Shown here in pieces: positions 22,421 through 34,699 of a stretch of DNA of 64,000 nt; within the stretch, counting starts at the first letter, position 1, and each line of letters begins with the position of its first letter. The position numbers and the translations under genes are program-made. The notes beneath the pieces are model-generated. The model did no database searches, was not told the DNA's origin, and worked only from the letters and a program-made list of their open reading frames with translations. Origin of the DNA: Laburnicola sp. R22_1 (taxonomy: Eukaryota; Ascomycota; Dothideomycetes; Pleosporales; Didymosphaeriaceae); the NCBI GenBank assembly GCA_014281115.1, contig JACONQ010000006.1, positions 3,736,128-3,800,127 on the forward strand, read 5' to 3'.

Positions 22421-23926
22421 ATTAGTAAGTATAGAGAAGCCTAAAGCTAAAAAAGAGCCTATTATAGTAGCTATATAGAAGACTATAAATAGATTAGCGT
22501 AGATTAGCCAGGCGTCTATTATTTACTATATAGGGATGTTTATAAGGTTAGAGGCTATTTAGACTAAAAAGTACTAGATATAGTACTAGCTATTATAGCT
22601 ATATATAAATAAAAAGTTAATTAGTAAGTATATTTAGCTATAAAAGTAAATATTAATATTTTTTTAGTAAATATAGTAAGAGCACGTATAAAAGAGTCCC
22701 AAGTACTAATTTACTAAGTAGTAGCGTAAGGTATAAAAGATATTAGTAAAAAGGCTAAGAAAGTAATAGAAAAAAAAGAAAAAGAAAAAAAAGAAGATAT
22801 AAAAAAGATAGAAGATAAAAATTTAGATAAAAAGATAATAGATTATATAAGTAGTATAGTAGAAAAAATAGAGGCTAATAACTAGAATTAAGTAAAGGAA
22901 GGAGCATTAGGTAATAAGCTAAAAATATTATTAAGTATTAAGAAAGCCTATTTACTATTTTATATTATATTATTAAGCTAGTCTATTATTTATAAAGAGT
23001 ATAATAGCCTATTAGTATATATATTAACTATATTAGGGGTTAAGAAAAATGGATAAAAAGACGCTAAGTAGTACCCGCCTATTTTATTAGCTATTATTAA
23101 GGTTGCCTAGTTTATAGTTATATAGTAAGTATTAGTGTTATTAGACCTATTTATAAAAGATAATAGTAATAGTAATAGCGTATATAAGAGTAATAGTAAT
23201 AGTACTCTATAGTAATACTAGCCTAAAGAGTATTTATAATAGGTCTAGTAAATAATAAATAAGTTTATAGTACATAGTAGCCATAGATCCATATAGTAGA
23301 TATTAGATTTATAAATATATAGGGTAGAATAAGTTATTATATAAGAAGTTATAGTTTAATATAGCCTAGTTTTATAGTATAGTGCAGGAGTTAGTAGTTA
23401 TAAGCTAGTAGTTATTAATAGAGAATTTATTATTTAGTAATAGCCTATTTGCCAAATCTATTTCTAGTATCCTATAGGCGAGTTTACGCGATAATCTAAC
23501 TAATAAATAGTCTAGATAATTTTTTAAAAGACTAGCGTACCTACATACCTATAAATAGAAAGTAGTAGTTATTTAAGTAAGTTAGTTAGGACGCCTAGAT
23601 TAGAAACTAGTTTATAAAGCTAGACACCTATTTAGATATTAACTAGTAAGAGGTTAAGTAGTATATAGACTAGGTAGTTATATTTTAAAAAAGTTAATTA
23701 TATTAATGTATATTATAGGCGAATAGCTAATAAGAGGGCTAGAAATTATAAGTATCTAGTATAGTAATATAGCTAAAGAGGCGTACTATAATATATTTAT
23801 TAAGGATAGTAAGATAGTATTTATAATAAGATACTATAAGAGTTATATTATTAGTAGCAATATTAAGATTATCTACTAGTATTTACTATATAAGGTTAGT
23901 AAGTTATTAGTGTATTATATAAAGAT
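22421..23926 (+). pseudogene. Telomere-linked helicase fragment (copy 1, middle part only)
   Basis: Collinear with 26752-28330 of the full copy 2: from the region after the N-terminal zinc fingers, through the Glu/Lys-rich linker (about 22740-22870), to just past the segment with RGLEIIS and the conserved Lys. Truncated at both ends; the left boundary adjoins the second hAT and the right boundary adjoins unrelated DNA at 23927. All TG/CA sites are RIP-mutated. No helicase motifs remain. Confidence 0.8.
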
Positions 23927-24759
23927 TAGAACTACGGTTAAGGTTAGGAAATTTCGAGAAATAATTTTCCTATTTTAAGAGTTAAGAATATACAGACCTA
24001 CTGTATAAATTAAATACACTTTTCTAATTTCTAATTAAGATTATAGTTATTAAGTTATTAATATTAAAAGGTAGTGTTTATATTAAGGTAAGGCCCAAAT
24101 CTAGTAAGGCGCGTAAAGCGAGACGCTAACCTATATTAGGATTTAATTTAGAGTGCGCTAAGCCGAGATTATTAGCTCCTAAATCTCTTTACTTACTTAT
24201 AAAGCATTCTTAATAGATAATAATAATGTAGTATCTATGGCTTACAATATGTTTAAAGGAAGGCTAAAGAGATATTGTATAGTAAAAGCCAAGACTAAGG
24301 TAACGTGGATCTAGAATTGTAAAGAAGAAGAAGATTCGTGTAAAAAGGCCCATTACCTCTAGGGTAAGACTCGCTCTAACTCTATCTACTATAAGCCTAC
24401 ATCTCTACGCATTGTAACTACTACTTACCTAGATATTAATCTTTAAGTTAGTGCTAATATTTCTATTACCTAATATCCTCTTATCTAGCCAAATAAGTTA
24501 CCCTAGAGTAAGAATGGCGACTATATAACTAGCGCAGCCCCATAGTAATAATATACTTATTAGAAATCTACTACTATATACTAAGTATAAGTGTAGGTAA
24601 AAAGTAGTTAGAAATTTATAGGATATATTTATTTGGTTTAATTAGGCAATAGGCTAGTTCTAGTAGTATAGCGTCTTATAGTATTCTTAGCTATTTTAAA
24701 AGTAGCTAGAGTATTTATATATTATTTGCCTAGAGTAGTTTAATGCTAATATGTAATTA
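23927..24759. other. Unrecognised RIP-mutated stretch
   Basis: Not repeated elsewhere in the window as far as I can see. A few pieces on the + strand look decayed-coding but I recognise no family. Confidence 0.4.
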
Positions 24760-25500
24760 TCTATACTAGCGGCCCATAAGAGCTATCTAGAGCTGTTATT
24801 AGCTGCGCTTAGGCAGAATGGCAACTTAATATTCTACTATAAGGGTATAAAATATATATTTCTAAAAGAGGGTATAGTTACGCTACTACACAGAGTTATA
24901 GAAAATAAAATACGCTTTTTTATAGTAGATAAGCTGCTAGACTTTTTCTTTCTCTAGGATAATAGCTAAGAGCGCGTAGAATAGAAAGGTAGATCCTATT
25001 ATCTTATTTTATAAAAGAGCTTTAAGTTTATAGAGAGCTAGCTAGAGTACTAGTAGATAAGTAGGTAGCTAGATAAGTTCTTTTACCTAGTTTGCCTTAC
25101 GCATTAGATTCTGTCTTACCTATTAAATAAAGTATTAATTATGTCTACAAAAGAAAGCCGCACGCAAAGCTTAATAGAGCGAATAATATAGTTTTTAGCT
25201 ATCTTTACAGACTCTAATATAGTCGCGCTACTATTTAAAAAGCTATTAAGAATAGTCTTTAATCTTGTCTACTAAGCGCACTAACACTCTAGTTAAGTAA
25301 ATATATATAATTAGGCCTAGGAAACGGTAGCTCTAATTAAAGCATCTAGAAAGTAGGGGCTGCTAATACTAGACTGGGATAAGATAAAAGAACACTAGAT
25401 TACTAGCTAGAAGAGCGCTGGCATAAAGGGGTTCCTACCTCTATAGAAGTGAGGAATGTCTCCTACCCTATCTTAGAGTGGTAACTAGACTAAGGACTAA
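24760..25500 (+). pseudogene. Decayed coding region of unknown family
   Basis: One + frame starting at 24760 stays interpretable for about 245 codons, broken only by TAG/TAA, the signature of RIP on a former gene. Readable blocks include SILAAHKSYLELLLAALRQN, FYYKGIKYIFLKEG, FFIVDKLLDFFF, LIMSTKESRTQSLIER, IFTDSNIVALLFKKLLRIVF and KSAGIKGFLPL. No catalytic motif, membrane segment or signal peptide is evident and I do not recognise the family. It lies directly inside of the internal telomere tract at 25722-25775, so it was probably a subtelomeric gene of an older chromosome end. It might be a host gene caught in RIP or part of a transposon. Confidence 0.5.
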
Positions 25501-25721
25501 GTCTAGTTTTAAAGTTAGTTTTCTTAGGAATAGAATATTCGCGCTAGCCTAAATCCTATATATTTATTTTATTATATAGGCTAAGTCTAGTAAACGTTTA
25601 GGTACTAGTCTAGTTAGATTTCTAAAGACTAATTTGCCCTAAATTTAGCTTAAAGATTTAGCGCGTTAAGTTATATATTCTAGTAAATTTATAACTCTAA
25701 AACTTATATAGTTATAGGCGT

Positions 25722-25775
25722 TAGGGTTGCGCGTTAGGGTTAGAGTAAAGTTAGAGTTAGGGTAAAGTTAATAAG
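25722..25775 (+). repeat. Degenerate internal telomere tract
   Basis: GTTAGGGTTGCGCGTTAGGG followed by TTAGAGTAAAGTTAGAGTTAGGGTAAAG, that is several TTAGGG units with point changes, in the same orientation as the real telomere at 63.8 kb. It separates the older DNA to the left from the helicase array to the right. Confidence 0.7.
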
Positions 25776-25899
25776 ACGATAATTGCACTCTAGAGTATAT
25801 TTTAAAATAAAAAAAATAGAATACTAAAAGCTAAGACGCGTTGCGTTATAAAGAATTCTAAAAGTTAAAATGTTTATATAATATAATAGGTAGGGCGTA
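25776..25899. other. Short spacer before helicase copy 2
   Basis: AT-rich, non-coding as far as I can see. Confidence 0.4.
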
Positions 25900-28800
25900 G
25901 GTAGTAGTAGTAATATATATTTAATTGCCAGCACTAGATATTATTTATAATATAGCTTATAATCTATTTAGTAACCTATAACCCATTATAGCGCCCATAA
26001 CCCATTATAGAAACCTATTATTAGTAACTACCCATAGTAGTATCGCGTCGAATCTACTATTATAGTAGAGAGCAGCGCTATAGGTAAGTTATTTAAGTAT
26101 TTGCCTAAATATTTATTAGTAGTCTATAGAGAATATAGATATAGTGTTTTATCTAGCTATATTTAGAATTATTTGCAGTGTTACTACTAAATTATCTATA
26201 AAAGAGCCGAATCTATAGCAAAAGAGATTAATAGTTAGGCCAGATTAATATAGTATACTAGCGAGCTAGAGGTGCCTTATTAAACTATTAAGCCTATTAG
26301 CTAGTTACTAGTATATATAGACGGGTTAATATATTAATTAGAACTAAATTAATACTACTAGGTTTTTTAAAGCATAGAGATAATAAGGAAATATTAGTAA
26401 AAGGTGTATAACTAGGTACTAGTAGGCAAAAGTGGCTATCTAAGTTAAATAGAGTAGAAAGGCATATAGGTGCGTAGCGAGTAGAATTATAGACTTGTCT
26501 ATTACTAGTAATTATTTGCCTAAGGTGCTAGGTTGCAGTATTTCGAGGTCTAGTAACCTAATTCCACTCTTAAACCTATAGACGGCAAGATAGGGTAGGT
26601 ATAAGTTAGTAGAAATATAGATAAGGCGTGGGCTAATATATAAAAGCGGGCAAAGACAATAATCTAGAATAGCGTATAGGATAAGGTAAACCTATGACTA
26701 GAGCAAATAGAATAGATACTATATTTAGTAGGCATAGAGCAGTCTAAATTATTAGTAAGCGTAGAGAAGCCTAAAGCTAAAAAGGAGCCTATTATAGCAG
26801 CTATATAGGAGGCTATAAACAAATTAGCGCGGTTTAGCTAGGCGTTTATTATTTACCGCATAGGGGTGTTTATAAGGTTAGAGGCTATCTAGACTAAGAA
26901 GTACTAGACGCGGTACTAGCTGCTGCAGCTATATATAAATAAGAAGTTAATTAGTAAGCATACTTAGCCATAAAAGCAAATATTAGTATTTTTTTTGCGA
27001 ATATAGAAAGAGCACGTATAGAAGAGCCCTAAGTACTAATTTACTAAGTAGTAGCGTGAGGTATAGAAGATATTAGTAAAGAAGGCTAAGGGAGTAATAA
27101 AAGAGAAAAGAAAGAAGAAAAAAAGAAGAAAAAAGAAGAAAAAAAAGAAGAAAAAAGAAGAAAAAAAAAAGAAGATATAAAAAAGACAAAAGATAAAAAT
27201 TTAAATAAGAAAATAATAAATAACGTAGATAGTGTAGTAGAAAAGATAGAGACTAATAACTAGAATTAAGTAAAGGGAGGTACGTTAGGCAATAAGCTAA
27301 AAATATTATTAAGTATTAAGAAAGCATATTTAGGGTTTTGTATTATAATATTCAGTTAGTCTATTATTTATAAAGAGTATAATAGTCTATTAGTGTGTGT
27401 ATTAGCTATATTAGAGGTTAAGAAAAATAGGTAAAAAGGCGCTAAGTAGTACCTACTTATTTTATTAGCTATTATTAAGGTCGCCTAGTTTATAGTTATA
27501 TAATAAGCACTAGAGTTATTAGCCCTATTTATAGGAGATAATATTAATAGTAATAGTATATATAAGAGTAATAGTATTAGTATCCCATAGTAACGCTAGC
27601 CTAAAGGGTATTTATAGTAGGTCTAGTAGATAATAGACAAGTTTATAGTATGTAGTAGCCATAGGCCTATATAGTAGATATTCGATTTGCGAATATATAG
27701 GCTAAAAATCTATTATAATATAATATTACGTAGTTATATTAAGTAGGTAGGGCAGAATAAGTTATTATATAAGGAGTTATAGTTTAATATAGCCTAGTTC
27801 TATAATATAGTATATAGGTTTGTAGTTATAAACTAGTAGTTATTAATAAAAAAATTATTATTTAGTAATAGCCCGTCTACCAAACCTATTTCTAGTATCC
27901 TATAGGCGAGTTTGCGCGATAATCTAACTAATAAGTAGCCTAGATAAATTTTTTAAAAGACTAGCATACCCGTATACCTATAGATAAAGAGTAATAGTTA
28001 TTTAAGCGGGTTAGTTAGAACGCCTAGATTAGAAATCTATTTAGGCATTAACTAGTAAGAGATTAAGTAGTATATAGACTAGGTAATTATATTTTAAAAG
28101 AAGTTAATTATGTTAATATATGTTATAGGCGAATAGCTAATAAGAGGGCTAGAAATTATAAGTATTTAGTATAGCAATATGGCTAAAGAGATACACTATA
28201 ATATATTTGTTAAGGATAGTAACGTGGTATTTATAATAAGATACTATAAGGAATATATTATTAGTAGTAATATTAAAATTATCTACTAGTATTTACTATA
28301 TAAGGTAGGCGAGTTATTAGTATATTATATATAGTTAGTGTTGCCATTCTAGTAGTAGATAAAGGTAATAGTATAAGAGAAGAAGGCTATTTTATTATAT
28401 ATATGGCTAGCTAATTTAAGTAGACGTAAGTAAATAACTAATAAATTATAGGAGGCGTTAAAGCGTAAGACTAGTATTAAATTAGACTAGCTATTAATAA
28501 TTATAGTATACTACAAGATTGCTATTAGTATTAGTTAATAGTTTTTATATGGGTCTATAGCGTTTTAGCTAAAAAAGGGTAATAAGAATAATATATAGAA
28601 TAAAGAGAATATAGTAGCTATAATTATAGATTTATAGGTAGGGTATATAGCGTATATAGTAGGGTTAATATACGCACGAGGTATTATAGAGTAGGCTAGG
28701 GCTATAGTAAATAGGCAATAGCAGTTCTAGATATTAAGTATAGATTAGTATTAATTTTTAGGGTTTCTACTAGAAGCTAAGAATAATAGGTGTAAAAAGT

Positions 28801-30790
28801 AGAAGAGGGCGCCGTTTAAAAGCGAGGTAGACAAGGCTAGAATTAATTAATAGGGGCAATTAAGGAAAATAGATACTGCTAAGCAACTATAATAAATAAT
28901 AGGCAAGATAGTAATATTTTAAAGCGTGTAGAAGGAAGCTATTAAAGCTATTATAGCTAAAAAGAGTCTAGTAGTAGTAATAATACTAATAGGGGCGGGT
29001 AAGAGTATGTTATTTATATTACTAGTGTGGGCTAAATAGAGTGGCACTACTATTATTATTATTCTATTAATTATATTATAAGGTAATATAAAGTAGTAGT
29101 GTAGAAAGTTAGAAATATTATATATAGAGTAAAAGAGCTGCTACCTACTTAATATAACTACTATAGTGTTAGTAATATCTTAGTTAGTAGTTATATAAAA
29201 GTTTATAATATTTATAAACTATTTAAGAGTAATATAGTAGTTAGACTAAATTATAATTAATAAGTGCTATATTATATTAAACTAGTAGTATATATTTTAT
29301 AAGCAAATATAGTAGTTAGGCAAGTTAGTTATTACTAAGATATAGATAGTGTTATTAATAGTAATATTACTACCTAGTAAAGAGAATAAGTTATTCTAGC
29401 AGATATAGTTTAATCCTAACTAGGTTAAGATATTTTATATAGAGACGGCGTAAATAAATATAGTATACTAGGTAATTAAAATAGGAAGGGTAGCTAGAAA
29501 AAAGAAGGTAAAAGAGATAGTGTTAGGCATAGTATAGTAAAAGTTATATAGGTATAAAAAGGGTAAGATTATAATATATAGTAATTTAGTGCGTAAGATT
29601 AAGATGTTAGCGTAGAGGTTAGAGTGCTATATATATTACTATAATATAGTTAGTAAGGTAAGTATATTAGAAAATTTTATATTAGGCAAAGGGTAAGTAA
29701 TTATAGTAATAAGTATATTAGGCATAGGCGTTAATATTCCTAATACCTAGTGTATTATCTATATTAATTAGCCGTTTTCTATATTAGATTACGCGTAAAA
29801 AAGTAGCAGAGTAGAATAAGATAGGTTACGTAGTAAAGTAGTGTTAATAGTGTAGAAAAGAGTATAGTAAGTAGTTAAGAATAAATAAGAGAAAAAGGAG
29901 TATAAATTAGTATAAGCGTTAGTAAAAGAAGGCGAAAAAGCGTTATATAGGTGGGTAGTGTTAAGTAGGTATTTAAATAGCTAAGAAATAGAGTGGGTAG
30001 AGTGTAAAGAGGGAAAAGAGAAGTATAATATTTATAGGGGAGCTAAAGAGAAAATAGAAAAAAAGAAAAGTAAGGGTAGTAGTAATAAAGAAGAAATAGA
30101 TGTGGCCAAAGTAAAAAGGGAGATAGAAAGAGAGATAAAAAGAGAGATAAAGAGAAAGATAAAGAGAAAAATAGAGAGAAAGAAGATATAGCGTACGTTA
30201 TAGTAGTAAGAATAAATATAATAAGATCCGCGACAAAGGTTTATATAAGACTAGTAGAAGGTGTATACTAGTATAGAATAGTTACGTAGGTAGTTAGTAT
30301 AGTAGACAAATTAGTATAGGATATATAAGGCTATAGATAATATATAGAGTGTATATAATATTTAGTAATATTAGTAAATAGAAAGTTAGTAAGCGTAGAA
30401 AACAATTAAGAAGATTAAGTAGGGGATTTAGTTCGCGCTATTTTTAGGTTGTTTTTAGTGTAGGGTACCGCAGAAGATATATAATTAATAGGAAAAGAAT
30501 AGGCATAGATAGTATTAGCATATAGAAGGCGGTAATTATTAGTATTATAGCATTTTAGTAGGTGGGTTAATTAGAATTATATTAGAAAACGAGGCGTTTA
30601 TTACATTATATTAGGGCAGGCGATTAGTAGAGTAGGAAATTTATATAGCATCTATAGATAGGTCTATTTAGTATTTAGAAATAAAGTAGCCATTTAATTT
30701 TATAGAAAGTAACTAGTTAGTAGCTAAGTTTTATTAAGTAACTTAATTATTAGAAGAGTAGGTGTATAAGAGTTTAGAGTTAAGGTTATA
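25900..30790 (+). pseudogene. Telomere-linked RecQ helicase, copy 2 (full length, RIP-inactivated)
   Basis: The most complete uninterrupted copy. In order: an N-terminal pair of degenerate C2H2-like fingers of the OrsD type (about 26080-26560; YREYRYSVL, then RLQYFEV); a middle region; a Glu/Lys-rich linker (27090-27190); a segment with RGLEIISI, YYKIAISIS and GLIYARGIIE (28100-28700); the RecQ core with Walker A IGAGKSM (about 28990), the DECH box as INKCYI, VISILGIGVNIPNT, and motif VI as SSRVE-DRLRSK; and a C-terminal zinc region (30430-30640). Such genes sit next to telomeres in many fungi and resemble RecQ helicases; their role in telomere upkeep is proposed rather than settled. Dense TAG/TAA stops. 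I could not fix the start codon. Confidence 0.87.
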
Positions 30791-31774
30791 AAAAGTTAAT
30801 TAGAATTAATATAAGTTTTTATATATTCTCACTCTATTACATAAAGAAAGGGACTGCCTTTCTTTACTTTCGCACTATAGAATTTAGCGCGCGCACGGAC
30901 TCTTAAGTGCCTTTCTTTACTCTTTCCAAACTTAAAAATAGCTACAACTTAGAGGTAGCGTGTAGGTCACTTATAGTAATATTATATACAATCTATAGAA
31001 AGTTTATAGATAGATTACGCATAAAAAGTAATAAGTTAGAAATAGAGTTAGTATTCTTAGTCGCCACCAAAGCGAGTACAACCCCTACTAGCTAGCGTAG
31101 GACTACGTGCTAGACAATATAAAAGTAAGCTGCGCGCAACTTATATATAAGTGTAAGGGCCTAACTATATATAAGTTGCGAATAAGATACCTATAAGATA
31201 CATAATTATTACTTAGATACTTGTCTAAAGTAGCTGTTAACAGTTAATAAGTCGGCAGTATTAATAATATACATAGTTATAGTATAGATAGACATTAGTA
31301 ATTAAGGGACCTTTTTTCCTCCTTCTTCCTCTCCGCAGCGTAGCTTCTTAAAACAGCGAGATTGTAAGAAATGGGCAGTAGCGTTAGAAAGAAAGTAGTT
31401 ACTTTCACGCCCTCTACGCATAGCGTCTAATTTAGGCTACTAGAACCTACTTAAAACATGTACTATACAAGGCAGCTACTTCTATACCTAGCCCTACTAG
31501 TAGTAATACGCTAGGCAGAAGGGCGAATAAGACTACTTTAGAGATAATAACTATAAGCTAAGAGGCAGACCTCTTTATAAAGCTAGTAAATAGTTCGACC
31601 TCGCACCTAGTGTAAAGAGAAGGCGGGGCAGCTAAAAGAACAAGGTAGATTATACTCTACCTATGCTAATAAGAAAGTCTTATTATAAAATAAGTAACAC
31701 TACAAATTAAGCGTATTTTAAGGAAAATATAGATTTCGCAAATAGGCTTTAAGCTAAATATAGAGGTGTAGCTT
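30791..31774. other. Tail of helicase unit 2 with two hairpins
   Basis: No gene seen; the 62-codon frame at 30907-31095 has no features. Contains AAAGAAAGG...CCTTTCTTT near 30843-30865 and a perfect 15-bp inverted repeat CGCAACTTATATATA (31135-31149) / TATATATAAGTTGCG (31166-31180) with a 16-base loop. Confidence 0.55.
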
Positions 31775-34383
31775 CTAACCCAGAGCGCTAAATTTACTAT
31801 TATAAGGGTGGATTACTTTATTAATAATATAAACTATACGTACGGCGTGTATTTCTAAGATTAGGGGGTACGGTAGATTATTATTTTATAGGTAGGGTAG
31901 ATTTAGTTTCTATTAGCGAATTTGCTCTAAACTTAGATATGTTTTTATACTAATAAGCTACACTATCTATAGGATTTATAAAAACCTAAAAGAGGTATTA
32001 TAGATTAGACTTATATTAATAAGGAGATTGGTAGTGTACTACTAAAGTTAGAACTAAGCGAAACGTAGAGCCTAGCCACTATAATTAAGGCAAGGAGAGA
32101 GACATGTTTAGTAAGTTAAATAGTACGTTTAGGGCAGATTAATTTAGCGTGTTAGCATGGCCGAAGCAAGCATAGCGTGTTAATATTTTAACTATTTAGT
32201 AGAGTACTAGGTAGCTATATACAAGGAGTGCTAGTACATAGTATAGCCAGATTAAATTAAGGGCCATTTATAAAAGTAGTATAAGATTAAATGTAAAGAC
32301 GCTAGCGAGATAGGATTAGAGGTCTATAGCTAGGCAGGCATTATATAGTACCCTAGTAAGTTTGTGCCACTAAGCTAGATTATAGCGCCGCATCCCTAGT
32401 TGCCTATATATATAGACGGGTTATTATACTAGTTAAATTTAAGATAGTGTTAGTAGATATTATAGAGTATTAAGAGTATAAAGAAATATTAGTATAAAGA
32501 CTACTAAGAATAGTTAGTAGAAAAGAAGCGTGGGTAACTAAGTTAGATTAAGAAGAAGGAATTATAAGCGTAAATAAAATAGAGATACACGCGTGTGTAT
32601 TACTAGCAATTATTTAGTAGCTACTATAGTTCGTAGTATTTTTAAGTGCACGCATCTAATAAAGGTCTAGAAGGCGGCCTAGAACCTATTTCTATTAATA
32701 ATAAGGCCGTATAGATGCGAGTAGAAGAAGAGATAACTAGAGTGTAAAAGAATATTAAGAAGCGGGCGCAGAACACTATCTAGGACAGTAAGAGGGACAA
32801 AGTAACCCTATGGCTAAAGCGGACGCAGTGGCTGCTATATTTAGTAGATATAAAGAGGCCTAATTTATTAGCGTGCATTAAAGAGCCTATTACTAACGCC
32901 AACTCTAGGAAAGACAAGGTAGTAGAGCTAGTAGAAGCAGTAATTTGGGCGGCTATAGATAGGTTGGCGCGGTTTAGCCAGGCGTTTATAATTAACTAAA
33001 TTAGCGTGTTTGTGCGGTTAGAGGCCATTTAAATAGAGAAGCACTAGACATAGTTCTAGCCATTGCAGCCATATATAGATAAGAATGCTATTATTAAGTA
33101 TACGCGGCTATAGTAGTAGATATTAATATTTTTTTACACGCACGTAGAAGGAGTATGTGTAAAAGAGTCTAAAGTACTAGTTTACGCGCTAATAGTAGGA
33201 GGCATAGAAGGCGTTAGTCTAATAGGTAGAAAGGGGGGTAGAGGAGAGGAAAGGTAGATAAAGAAGATACGGAGAAAGAGATAGAAGATATAGATAAGGA
33301 GATAATAGAGAAGGAAATAGAGAATATAAATAAGGTAACAGAGAAGGGAGAAGATAGGAAGGAGTAGAGTTAGGCAGAAGGTGCTAAGTCTAGTAAGCCT
33401 AAGAAGTTATTAAGACTCTAGAAAGCGTATTTAGAGTTTTATATTATATTATTAAACTAGTCTATTTTGTATAAGAAGTAGAATAGCCTATTAGTGTGTG
33501 TATTAGTAGTGTTAGGCATTAAGAAGAATGGGTAGAAGGGCCCTAAGTAGTATCTGCTAATATTATTAGCTATTATTAAAGTAGTCCGTTTTATAGTTGT
33601 GTAATAGGCGTTAGAGTTATCTAAGCTATTAGATAAGAATAAGAACGAGTTTAACAATAATAGCGCATATAAGAGTAATAGTAGCCGCCTATGCCCACGC
33701 TAGCCTAAGAGATGTCTATAGTTTGTGTAGAAGATAATAGACAAGTTTATAGTACGAGGCAGCCATAGACCTATATAGTAGATATTAGATTTACGGACGT
33801 ACGGGTTAAAGATTCATTATAACACTATGTCGCGTGGCCATATTAAGTAAATGGGTGGGGACAAGTTATTGTACAAGAGATTATAGTTTAATATAGCCTA
33901 GTTCCGCGGCATAGTATATAGGTTGGCAACTAAAAGCTAGTAGTTATTAGTAAAGAAGTTAATATTTAGCACTAGTAAGGCCGCTAATTCTATACCTAGC
34001 GTCCTATAGGAGAGTATATAAGACAACCCAACTAATAAGCGGCCTAGATAGAATTTTTTAAAGGACTATTATACCTATATACCTATAAATAGAGAGAGGT
34101 AGTTATTTAAGCAAGTAGAGAGAGATACTAGCATCTAGAATAGGTTTATAAAGCCAGAAACGTGTTTAGAGATAGACTAAGAGGCTATTAAGCGGTATAT
34201 AGAGCGTATTATTAAGTTCTAAGAAAAGTTAGCTGTGTTAATATATATTGTAGGCGAATAGCTAGTAAGAGAACTAGAAATAGTAAGTGTTTGGCATAGC
34301 AATACTATAAAAGGGAGGCACTATAATATATTTATTAAGAATAGTATAGTGGTGTTTATAACGTATTACTATAAAAATATAAT
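31775..34383 (+). pseudogene. Telomere-linked helicase, copy 3, 5' part
   Basis: Begins with CTAACCCAGAGCGCTAAAT, the same head as copy 7 (48785). A 5' flank of roughly 500 bp shared with copy 7 is followed by the OrsD-type N-terminus (about 32180-32680), an acidic linker (33230-33360) and the RGLEI segment (about 34250). Interrupted at 34383 by Copia 3 inside ATAAT; the gene resumes at 39872. The minus-strand open frame at 33457-33657 is an antisense shadow. Confidence 0.85.
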
Positions 34384-34680
34384 TATTAAATATACGGGTA
34401 TTCTTAATAAGTTAAGATAGAAAAGTAGTGAGTTAATTAATTAATTATGTGTGTTCTCTTCGGAGAAGCTCGGCTAATTACCGCGAGAAGTAACTATCTA
34501 GTACTAAGCCGCACTAGTATTATTTAGAATAGTATAGGGGCAGTGTAAAATAGTAGTGCGCCAGCCTCCTTAGTATATTTTAATATAAAATCACTATAAT
34601 TTATACTAATTACTACTATAAGGGGCCATATAATTATACACACCTATCCACTAGATTTTACAGTAACTGTCTATCTAACA
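34384..34680 (-). repeat. 3' LTR of Copia 3
   Basis: Begins TATTAAATATACGGGTATTC (RIP form of TGTCAGATATAC) and ends CTGTCTATCTAACA. Confidence 0.88.
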
Positions 34681-34699
34681 CACCCCCTTAGCTTGGAAC

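Noticed and set aside
27090..27190. GAA/GAAAAA-rich tract resembling a microsatellite (also 42680-42730, 47650-47710)
   Set aside because: It encodes the Glu/Lys-rich linker at the same position in every helicase copy, so it is part of the gene.
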